Positions 31,641-38,866 of a DNA stretch of 38,866 bases are shown here, piece by piece. The position numbers and the translations under genes are program-made. Each line of letters begins with the position of its first letter. Position 1 is the stretch's first letter. Source of the stretch: Prevotella sp. CAG:732 (GTDB lineage Bacteria; Bacteroidota; Bacteroidia; Bacteroidales; Bacteroidaceae); the NCBI GenBank assembly GCA_000436035.1, contig FR893248.1:1-38866 (forward strand), written 5' to 3'. The notes under the pieces were generated by a model that was not told the DNA's origin, searched no databases, and was given only the letters and a program-made list of their open reading frames with translations.

Positions 31641-33545
31641 ATGTGTGGTATTGTAGGATATTTAGGTAAGGGAGATGCTTATCCAGCTCTTATCAAGGGC
31701 TTGAAGCGCTTGGAGTATCGTGGTTACGACTCTGCAGGTGTGGCTCTCATCAGCAAGGATGGCTACCTGAATGTATATAAGGCTAAGGGCAAGGTAGCTG
31801 ACTTGGAGGCTTTTTGCTCAGACAAGGATATTACGGGTTCAGTAGGTATCGCCCATACTCGTTGGGCTACTCATGGTGAACCTTCTGTAGTGAATGCTCA
31901 TCCTCATTATTCTTCTTCCAAGAATCTTGCAATCATCCATAATGGTATCATCGAGAACTATGCCGACATCAAGAAAAACTTGATTTCCAAAGGCGTTACC
32001 TTCAAAAGTGATACCGATACTGAGGTGCTCGTTCAGTTGATTGAATATATTCAGGTGAAGAAAGACTTGGACTTGTTGACTGCTGTTCAAGTAGCTCTTC
32101 GTCAAGTGATTGGTGCCTATGCCATCGCTCTTCTCGATAAGCGCAATCCTAATCAGATCATTGCCGCTCGTAAGCAGAGTCCACTCGTTGTGGGTATCGG
32201 CAAGGATGGAGAGTTCTTCCTTGGCTCTGATGCGAGTCCTATCATCGAATATACTGATAAGGTGGTCTATTTGGAGGATGGCAATATCGCTGTGATGCGC
32301 CTCGGTGAACCTCTTCAGGTGGTTAATATGCAGAATGTGAAGCTCAATCCTGAGGTTCAGACGGTTGACATCGACTTGGGTCAGATAGAGAAGGGTGGAT
32401 TCCCTCACTTTATGTTGAAGGAAATCTTCGAACAGCCTGAGTGCTTGCGCAACTGTATGCGTGGTCGTGTGGTGAGCCGTACCGTCGAGACTCGTGTGAT
32501 GACCGACGACAGTGAGTCAACTTGCAAGAAAGAGACTGAGATGGGTGTGGTATTGAGCTCTATTACCGACCATCGTCAGCAACTTCTCAATGCTAAGCGC
32601 ATCATTATCGTGGCTTGTGGTACCTCTTGGCACGCAGGTCTCATTGGCAAGCAGATGATAGAAAACTATTGTCGTATTCCAGTAGAAGTAGAGTACGCTT
32701 CTGAATTCCGTTACCGCAATCCTGTGGTGACAAAGGACGATGTGGTCATCGCCATCTCTCAGAGTGGTGAGACTGCAGATACCTTGGCTGCCATCAAATT
32801 GGCCAAGGAAGCAGGTGCTTTTATTTATGGTATATGTAACTCCATCGGTTCTAGTATCGCTCGTGAAACCGACACAGGTACCTATATTCACGTAGGTCCT
32901 GAGATAGGTGTCGCTTCCACCAAGGCGTTTACCGGTCAGGTTACCGTTCTTATCCTCTTGGCACTCGCCATTGGTAAGGAGAAGGGAACCATCACCGATG
33001 CGGAGTATCAGAAGATAACAGACCAACTTTGGCATATTCCTGCTAAGATGAAGGAAGTGTTGAAGTTGAACAATAAGATAGCCGACTTGAGTCGCACATT
33101 TACATACGCACGCAACTTCATTTATCTAGGTCGAGGATTCCAATATCCCGTAGCCTTGGAAGGAGCGTTGAAGTTGAAGGAAATTAGCTACATCCACGCA
33201 GAGGGTTATCCTGCCGCCGAGATGAAGCATGGACCTATTGCCCTCATTGATAGCGATATGCCAGTGGTGGTGATAGCCACTCACAACTTCATGTATGAGA
33301 AGGTGTTGTCGAATATCCAGGAAATCAAAGCCCGTAAGGGTCGTGTCATTGCTATTGTCAGCAAGGGCGATGAGACTATTTCCAAGATAGCCGACGAAGT
33401 GATAGAACTCCCTGAAACATTGGAGTGCTTGGAGCCATTATTGGCTACCATTCCTTTGCAGTTGTTGGCTTATCATGTTGCTGTTTGTAAAGGAAAAGAT
33501 GTTGACCAACCGAGAAACTTGGCGAAGTCAGTGACCGTTGAATGA
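31641..33545 (+). CDS. glmS: Glutamine-fructose-6-phosphate aminotransferase
   Basis: A 634-residue enzyme making glucosamine-6-phosphate, the entry to peptidoglycan and LPS amino sugars. N-terminal Cys2 nucleophile in MCGIVGYLG; RLEYRGYDSAGVA, HTRWATHGEPS and HNGIIENY mark the glutaminase half. SIS domains follow (VACGTSWHAG, AISQSGETADTLAA, EGYPAAEMKHGPIALID) and the C terminus is LAKSVTVE. It is about 25 residues longer than E. coli GlmS, the excess falling partly in the linker near 275-305 (RVMTDDSESTCKKE). First of a run of glutamine-using enzymes. Confidence 0.97.
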   Translation: MCGIVGYLGKGDAYPALIKGLKRLEYRGYDSAGVALISKDGYLNVYKAKGKVADLEAFCSDKDITGSVGIAHTRWATHGEPSVVNAHPHYSSSKNLAIIHNGIIENYADIKKNLISKGVTFKSDTDTEVLVQLIEYIQVKKDLDLLTAVQVALRQVIGAYAIALLDKRNPNQIIAARKQSPLVVGIGKDGEFFLGSDASPIIEYTDKVVYLEDGNIAVMRLGEPLQVVNMQNVKLNPEVQTVDIDLGQIEKGGFPHFMLKEIFEQPECLRNCMRGRVVSRTVETRVMTDDSESTCKKETEMGVVLSSITDHRQQLLNAKRIIIVACGTSWHAGLIGKQMIENYCRIPVEVEYASEFRYRNPVVTKDDVVIAISQSGETADTLAAIKLAKEAGAFIYGICNSIGSSIARETDTGTYIHVGPEIGVASTKAFTGQVTVLILLALAIGKEKGTITDAEYQKITDQLWHIPAKMKEVLKLNNKIADLSRTFTYARNFIYLGRGFQYPVALEGALKLKEISYIHAEGYPAAEMKHGPIALIDSDMPVVVIATHNFMYEKVLSNIQEIKARKGRVIAIVSKGDETISKIADEVIELPETLECLEPLLATIPLQLLAYHVAVCKGKDVDQPRNLAKSVTVE

Positions 33546-33550
33546 TATTT

Positions 33551-33587
33551 AAAGGGATTCGCCATTTCTTGACGATTCCCTTTTTTT
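33551..33587 (+). terminator. Terminator after glmS
   Basis: AAAGGGATTCG and CGATTCCCTTT form a stem with one mismatch around a short loop, followed by a T-run to 33587. Confidence 0.75.
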
Positions 33588-33662
33588 AGAATTTAATGGG
33601 ACGTGGGGCGGAAGTCTCCGAAAAGGAATATTCAAATTTAACTAAATAAGGATAATAGAGAG

Positions 33663-35540
33663 ATGGAACCATTGAAGCATGAATGTGGCGTGGCAATGAT
33701 CAGATTGCTCAAACCACTGGAGTATTACCAGCAGAAGTACGGTACGTGGATGTACGCACTCAACAAACTCTATCTGATGATGGAGAAACAACACAACCGT
33801 GGACAGGAGGGAGCTGGTATGGCCTGTGTAAAACTCGGCGGTAAACCGGGACATGAATATATGTTCCGTGAGCGTGCTGAGGGCAAGAATGCCGTCACTG
33901 AAATCTTCGGAAAAGCTAACGCCAACTTCAAGGACTTGACACCAGAACAGTTGGCTGATGCTAAGTTTGCCAAGGAGGAACTACCTTTTGCTGGCGAACT
34001 TTATATGGGACATTTGAGATATAGTACCACAGGCAAGAGTGGCATCCAGTATGTGCATCCATTCTTGCGCCGTAACAACTGGAAGGCGAAGAACCTTTGT
34101 CTCTGTGGCAACTTCAATATGACCAATGTGGATGAAATCTTCAAGGAACTCACCAAGCAAGGTCAAAGTCCACGCATCTACAGTGATACATATATCATGT
34201 TGGAGCTTATGGGACACCGCCTCGACCGTGAGGTGGAGCGCAACTTCGTGGCAGCGAAGGCGATGGAAATGGAAAATACAGACATTACCAAGTATATTGA
34301 GGACCACGTGAAGATGAGTAATGTGCTCAAGACCACGATGAAGAACTTTGATGGTGGTTATGTGGTTTGTGGTATCACGGGTTCAGGTGAGATGTTTTCT
34401 ATGCGTGACCCATGGGGCATCCGTCCAGCTTTCTATTATAAAAATGATGAGATTGTGGTGCTTGCCAGTGAACGCCCTGTGCTCCAGACTACTTTCGACT
34501 TGGAGGCAGAGGAAGTCAAGGAATTGATGCCTGGTACAGCACTCTTGGTCAAGAGAAATGGTGAGTGCAGCATTGAGCGCATCATGGAACAGAAGGGAGA
34601 TTCTGCATGCTCGTTCGAGCGCATCTACTTCAGCCGTGGCTCTGACAAGGACATCTATAAGGAGCGTAAGCAACTGGGTGAGCAATTGACTCAACCTATC
34701 TTGAAGGCTGTTGACTATGATGTGGATCACACAGTGTTCAGCTACATTCCAAATACCGCAGAGGTGGCATACTATGGTATGCTCAATGGTTTCAAGAGAT
34801 ACCTCAATGATACCAAGATAGAGAAGATAGCTCATCTCGGTCACGTTCCTACCAAGGAGGAGTTGCAAGAGATTCTTGGCGATTATGTTCGCTCAGAGAA
34901 GATAGCTTGGAAGGATATCAAGCTCCGGACTTTCATCACGGAGGGCAACAGCCGAAATGATTTGGCGAGCCATGTGTATGATGTTACCTACGGAAGTATT
35001 GAGCCACATGTTGACAATCTCGTCATCATCGACGATAGTATCGTGCGTGGTACAACTTTGAAGGAGAGTATCCTCCGCATCCTCGACCGCTTGCATCCTA
35101 AGAAGATAGTAGTGGTATCGAGTGCGCCTCAGATTCGCTATCCAGATTATTATGGTATCGATATGGCAAGATTGGAGGAATTCTGCGTGTTCCGTGCAGC
35201 TATCCAACTTCTCAAGGAACGTAAGATGGAGAACATCATCGAAGAGACCTACCAAGCTTGCAAGGCTGAATTGGAGAAGCCAAAAGAGGAGCAGGTGAAC
35301 CCAGTGCGTGCCATCTATGAGCCTTTCACCATTGAGGAAATCAATGAGAAAATTGTGGAGATGCTTCGTCCAGAGGGCATGGAGACACCTATCCAACTCG
35401 TCTTCCAAAGCATCGAAGGTTTGCGTGAGGCAATACCAAACCACAAGGGTGACTGGTACTTCACGGGTCATTATCCAACTCCAGGAGGTACAAAACTTTG
35501 CAATCAATCATTCGTAAACTACTACGAAAAGAACTTTTAA
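33663..35540 (+). CDS. purF: Long PurF-like amidophosphoribosyltransferase
   Basis: A 625-residue class II glutamine amidotransferase joined to a phosphoribosyltransferase. Cys8 in KHECGVAM would become the N-terminal nucleophile after propeptide removal; QHNRGQEGAGMA, GHLRYSTTGKSG, CGNFNMTN and RDPWGIRP are PurF-type. The PRPP loop is VIIDDSIVRGTTLKES (about 453-468). Standard PurF is about 470-510 residues; the extra length is in the glutaminase part and at the C terminus (about 540-625). Bacteroidales carry this long form as well as or instead of the short one, so it may be the purine enzyme or a paralogue with another acceptor. It precedes carA by 18 bp. Confidence 0.85.
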   Translation: MEPLKHECGVAMIRLLKPLEYYQQKYGTWMYALNKLYLMMEKQHNRGQEGAGMACVKLGGKPGHEYMFRERAEGKNAVTEIFGKANANFKDLTPEQLADAKFAKEELPFAGELYMGHLRYSTTGKSGIQYVHPFLRRNNWKAKNLCLCGNFNMTNVDEIFKELTKQGQSPRIYSDTYIMLELMGHRLDREVERNFVAAKAMEMENTDITKYIEDHVKMSNVLKTTMKNFDGGYVVCGITGSGEMFSMRDPWGIRPAFYYKNDEIVVLASERPVLQTTFDLEAEEVKELMPGTALLVKRNGECSIERIMEQKGDSACSFERIYFSRGSDKDIYKERKQLGEQLTQPILKAVDYDVDHTVFSYIPNTAEVAYYGMLNGFKRYLNDTKIEKIAHLGHVPTKEELQEILGDYVRSEKIAWKDIKLRTFITEGNSRNDLASHVYDVTYGSIEPHVDNLVIIDDSIVRGTTLKESILRILDRLHPKKIVVVSSAPQIRYPDYYGIDMARLEEFCVFRAAIQLLKERKMENIIEETYQACKAELEKPKEEQVNPVRAIYEPFTIEEINEKIVEMLRPEGMETPIQLVFQSIEGLREAIPNHKGDWYFTGHYPTPGGTKLCNQSFVNYYEKNF

Positions 35541-35558
35541 ACAAGAATAAAAGAAATT

Positions 35559-36644
35559 ATGTCAGATATGAAAAAAGTAACCTTAGTATTGAGCGATGGA
35601 ACTAAGTTCCATGGCAAATCTTTTGGATATGACGCTCCAGTGGCGGGCGAGGTTGTGTTCAACACGGCCATGATGGGATATCCAGAGAGTTTGACCGACC
35701 CTTCTTATGCCGGTCAGTTGATGACACTTACATTCCCTCTTGTAGGCAACTATGGTGTGCCACCATTCACTTTCGAAAAGAATGGTCTGCCTACCTTCAT
35801 GGAGAGTGACAAGATTTATGCTTCGGCTATCATCGTCAATGACTACAGCGAGCAGTATAGTCACTGGAACGCAGTGGAGAACCTTGCCGACTGGTTGAAG
35901 CGTGAGAAAGTGCCAGGCATCACTGGCATCGACACTCGTGAGTTGACTAAGGTGCTTCGTGAGCATGGTGTGATGATGGGCAAGATCATCTTCGACGATG
36001 AGCCAGACAATATCCCTGAAGCCAACTACGAGGGTGTGAACTTCGTTGACCAAGTGAGCTGCAAGGACATCATCCGTTACAACGAAGGTGCTGGTAAGAA
36101 GGTGGTTCTCGTGGACTGCGGTGTGAAGGCGAACATCATCCGTTGCTTGATTAATAGAGGTGTAGAGGTAATCCGTGTGCCTTGGAATTACGATTATACC
36201 AACATGGACTTTGATGGTTTATTCCTTGCCAATGGTCCTGGCGACCCTGATATGTGCGAGGATGCTGTCAATATCATCCGCAAGCAAATCAGCCAGAGCC
36301 GCAAGCCTATCTGTGGTATCTGTATGGGTAACCAGTTGCTCTCTAAGGCAGCCGGTGCTACCATCTACAAGTTGAAGTATGGTCACCGTTCTCATAACCA
36401 GCCAGTTCGTATGGTAGGCACCACCAACTGCTACATCACTTCCCAGAACCACGGTTATGCTGTGGATGCCAAGACGCTTGGTAGCGATTGGGAGGAGCTC
36501 TTCGTTAATATGAACGATGGTTCTAATGAGGGTATCCGTCACAAGACCAACCCTTGGTTCTCAAGCCAGTTCCACCCAGAGGCATGCTCAGGTCCAGTGG
36601 ATACAGAGTTCATGTTCGATAAGTTCGTGGAGAGCCTGAAGTAA
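35559..36644 (+). CDS. carA: Carbamoyl-phosphate synthase small subunit
   Basis: A 361-residue glutaminase subunit that feeds ammonia to CarB for arginine and pyrimidine synthesis. Visible: GEVVFNTAMMGYPESLTDPSYAGQ-type N-terminal domain, VPGITGIDTRELTKVLREHG, LVDCGVKANIIRCL and the class I triad Cys255 (GICMGNQLL), His339 and Glu341 (SSQFHPEA). The loop reads GICMGNQ where E. coli has GICLGHQ, common in this group. carB begins 32 bp later, through an AT-rich spacer without a promoter, so they form one operon with the PurF-like gene. Confidence 0.97.
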   Translation: MSDMKKVTLVLSDGTKFHGKSFGYDAPVAGEVVFNTAMMGYPESLTDPSYAGQLMTLTFPLVGNYGVPPFTFEKNGLPTFMESDKIYASAIIVNDYSEQYSHWNAVENLADWLKREKVPGITGIDTRELTKVLREHGVMMGKIIFDDEPDNIPEANYEGVNFVDQVSCKDIIRYNEGAGKKVVLVDCGVKANIIRCLINRGVEVIRVPWNYDYTNMDFDGLFLANGPGDPDMCEDAVNIIRKQISQSRKPICGICMGNQLLSKAAGATIYKLKYGHRSHNQPVRMVGTTNCYITSQNHGYAVDAKTLGSDWEELFVNMNDGSNEGIRHKTNPWFSSQFHPEACSGPVDTEFMFDKFVESLK

Positions 36645-36676
36645 TTAATGATTAAGAATTAATAATTAAGATTATA

Positions 36677-38866
36677 ATGAAAGACGAAAATATAAAGAAA
36701 GTGCTCCTCTTGGGTTCTGGAGCCTTGAAAATCGGTGAGGCTGGTGAGTTCGACTACTCTGGTTCGCAGGCATTGAAGGCATTGCGTGAGGAAGGTATCG
36801 AGACCGTGCTCATCAACCCTAATATCGCTACCGTACAAACATCAGAAGGCGTTGCTGATCAGATCTACTTCTTGCCAGTGCAGCCTTACTTCGTTGAGCG
36901 TGTCATTCAGAAGGAGAAGCCAGACGGAATCCTCCTCAGCTTTGGTGGTCAGACCGCCCTCAACTGTGGTGTGGAACTGTATCGCCAAGGTATCTTGGAG
37001 AAATATAACGTGAAGGTATTGGGTACTCCTGTACAGGCCATCATGGATACTGAGGACCGTGAGCTTTTCGTAGAGAAGTTGGATGAGATTGATGTAAAGA
37101 CCATCAAGAGTGAGGCTTGTGAGAACATCGAGCAGACTCGTAAGGCTGCTGCCGAACTTGGTTATCCTGTCATCATCCGTGCTGCATACGCACTTGGTGG
37201 TCTTGGTTCAGGTTTCGCTGACAACGAGGAGGAACTCAACAAACTCGCAGAGAAGGCATTCTCATTCTCACCACAGGTATTGGTAGAGAAGAGTTTGAAG
37301 GGTTGGAAGGAGATCGAGTACGAGGTAGTACGCGACCGTTACGACAACTGTATCACCGTATGTAACATGGAGAACTTCGACCCTCTGGGTATTCATACCG
37401 GTGAGAGTATCGTCATCGCTCCTTCTCAGACATTGAGCAACTCTGAATATCATAAGCTTCGTGCCCTCGCCATCAAGATTATCCGTCATATCGGTATCGT
37501 GGGTGAGTGTAACGTGCAGTATGCCTTCGACCCTAAGTCAGAGGACTATCGTGTCATCGAGGTGAATGCTCGTTTGAGCCGATCTTCAGCTTTGGCTTCT
37601 AAGGCTACAGGTTATCCTTTGGCTTTCGTTGCAGCAAAGCTCGGTATGGGTTATGGCTTGTTCGAGTTGAAGAACTCTGTTACCAAGACTACATCTGCTT
37701 TCTTCGAGCCAGCCCTCGACTACGTGGTTTGTAAGATTCCACGTTGGGACTTGAGTAAGTTCCGTGGTGTTGACAAGGAGTTGGGTTCTTCCATGAAGTC
37801 TGTCGGCGAGGTGATGGCCATCGGTCGCAACTTCGAGGAGGCTATCCAGAAGGGTCTTCGTATGATTGGCCAGGGCATGCACGGCTTCGTAGAAAACAAG
37901 GAGTTGGAGATTGAGGACATCGATGCTGCCTTGAAGGAGCCTACAGATAAGCGTGTCTTCGTGATATCCAAGGCAATGCACAAGGGCTATACCGTAGATC
38001 AAATTCACGACTTGACCAAGATCGACAAGTGGTTCTTGGAGAAATTGAAGCACATCATCGACATCGATGAGGAGATGAAGGAGTGCAATGTCAATACCCT
38101 TGACAAGGAGTTGCTCCGCAGTGCGAAGGTATATGGTTTCACCGATTTCCAGATAGCTCGTGCTGTAGGTTTGGAACAGGAGATGGGCAATATGACCAAG
38201 GCGGGTCTCGTCATCCGTAGCCTCCGCAAGAACTATGGCATCTTGCCTGTAGTAAAGCAGATTGATACCTTGGCTGCTGAGTATCCAGCTCAGACCAATT
38301 ACCTCTATGTAACCTACGCAGGCGTGAAGAGCGACATCACCTTCGAGAACGACCACCGTTCTATCGTCGTACTCGGTTCTGGTGCTTACCGCATCGGTTC
38401 TTCCGTAGAGTTCGACTGGTGTGGTGTGCAGGCATTGAATACCATCCGTAAGGAGGGTTGGCGCTCTGTGATGATCAACTATAACCCTGAGACCGTATCT
38501 ACCGACTACGATATGTGCGACCGTCTCTACTTCGATGAGTTGACATTCGAGCGTGTGATGGATATCATCGACTTGGAACAGCCTCACGGTGTCATCGTAT
38601 CTACCGGTGGTCAGATTCCGAACAACTTGGCGATGAAGCTCGATGCACAGAATGTGCCAATCCTTGGGACCAAGGCTAAGGACATCGATAACGCAGAGGA
38701 CCGTGCTAAGTTCTCTCAGATGTTGACCAACAACCACATCAACCAGCCTGAGTGGAGTGCCTTGACCTCTATGGAGGACATCGACAAGTTTATCGAGCGT
38801 GTGGGCTTCCCTGTTTTGGTTCGTCCTAGCTACGTGCTCTCTGGTGCAGCGATGAATGTATGCTCA
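36677..38866 (+). CDS. carB: Carbamoyl-phosphate synthase large subunit, cut by window edge
   Basis: The first 730 codons of CarB are present, open to the last base; a full protein has about 1070. ATG 36677 opens MKDENIKKVLLLGSGALKIG. The first ATP-grasp half shows EFDYSGSQALKALREEG, LLSFGGQTALNCG, PVIIRAAYALGGLGSG, EVNARLSRSSALASKATG; an oligomerisation region follows and the second synthetase half begins near 555 (IVVLGSGAYRIGSSVEFDWCG, then VSTGGQIPNNLA, PVLVRPSYVLSGAAM). The GALKIG and AYRIG loops differ from the E. coli GPIIIGQ type but fit Bacteroidetes enzymes. It partners CarA. Confidence 0.96.
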   Translation, partial: MKDENIKKVLLLGSGALKIGEAGEFDYSGSQALKALREEGIETVLINPNIATVQTSEGVADQIYFLPVQPYFVERVIQKEKPDGILLSFGGQTALNCGVELYRQGILEKYNVKVLGTPVQAIMDTEDRELFVEKLDEIDVKTIKSEACENIEQTRKAAAELGYPVIIRAAYALGGLGSGFADNEEELNKLAEKAFSFSPQVLVEKSLKGWKEIEYEVVRDRYDNCITVCNMENFDPLGIHTGESIVIAPSQTLSNSEYHKLRALAIKIIRHIGIVGECNVQYAFDPKSEDYRVIEVNARLSRSSALASKATGYPLAFVAAKLGMGYGLFELKNSVTKTTSAFFEPALDYVVCKIPRWDLSKFRGVDKELGSSMKSVGEVMAIGRNFEEAIQKGLRMIGQGMHGFVENKELEIEDIDAALKEPTDKRVFVISKAMHKGYTVDQIHDLTKIDKWFLEKLKHIIDIDEEMKECNVNTLDKELLRSAKVYGFTDFQIARAVGLEQEMGNMTKAGLVIRSLRKNYGILPVVKQIDTLAAEYPAQTNYLYVTYAGVKSDITFENDHRSIVVLGSGAYRIGSSVEFDWCGVQALNTIRKEGWRSVMINYNPETVSTDYDMCDRLYFDELTFERVMDIIDLEQPHGVIVSTGGQIPNNLAMKLDAQNVPILGTKAKDIDNAEDRAKFSQMLTNNHINQPEWSALTSMEDIDKFIERVGFPVLVRPSYVLSGAAMNVCS

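Noticed and set aside
1..38866. CRISPR arrays, tRNA or rRNA genes, insertion sequences, known riboswitches
   Set aside because: No spaced identical repeats of CRISPR type, no cloverleaf or rRNA signatures, no transposase and no recognised riboswitch core were seen on either strand.

Overview
The window looks like chromosomal DNA of a gut or oral Bacteroidota of the Prevotella/Segatella type. The reasons are: promoters of the Bacteroidota form TTTG-N19/20-TAnnTTTG in front of several genes; weak or absent Shine-Dalgarno sequences; families largely confined to the phylum (DUF4248, VirE/BT4734-like primase-helicase, DUF5020, GIN-domain lipoprotein, DAHP synthase with a C-terminal chorismate mutase); and secreted enzymes ending in the short Prevotella-style C-terminal domain with a GVYIVNGKK-type motif. 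This is inference from content; no marker gene fixes the species.

Layout. (1) 1-3.7 kb is an accessory block: a DUF4248 protein and a VirE/primase-like protein on the minus strand, with a 21-bp-phased repeat set between them, iteron-like GTGAACC repeats in the long leader, and a probable small broken gene. (2) 3.7-4.7 kb holds a CNNM/CBS membrane protein (minus) with a hairpin-rich leader. (3) 5.3-12.3 kb holds a 1671-residue secreted CE1-type esterase, a small unknown protein, then two decayed genes, an AAA-ATPase/PD-(D/E)XK protein and a GH30 glycosidase. Each has kept N- and C-terminal pieces and lost its middle. (4) 12.4-18.6 kb holds a GH35 beta-galactosidase, a 45-residue membrane microprotein, pflB, a 28-residue membrane microprotein and pflA (anaerobic pyruvate cleavage). 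(5) 18.7-20.9 kb holds a GIN-domain lipoprotein, a DUF5020 outer-membrane protein and a TPR protein. (6) 21.0-25.3 kb is a complete Phe/Tyr operon (pheA, aminotransferase, DAHP synthase-chorismate mutase, prephenate dehydrogenase) behind a classical attenuator with a Phe/Tyr-rich leader peptide. (7) 25.3-27.6 kb on the minus strand holds HU, a 29-residue very basic probable ribosomal protein, and RNase G. (8) 27.6-31.6 kb holds a TPM/LemA pair, pyruvate kinase and an orphan Wza-type export lipoprotein. (9) 31.6 kb to the end is a run of glutamine-dependent enzymes: glmS, a long PurF-like protein, carA and carB (cut by the window edge).

The most striking element is the ribosome-mediated attenuator at 21.06-21.28 kb. 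Promoter, leader peptide with nine Phe/Tyr codons, antiterminator and intrinsic terminator can all be read directly and fit together mechanistically. Secondary points are the two unlisted microproteins in the pfl region, the repeat arrays around the VirE-type gene, and the paired internal-deletion gene remnants.
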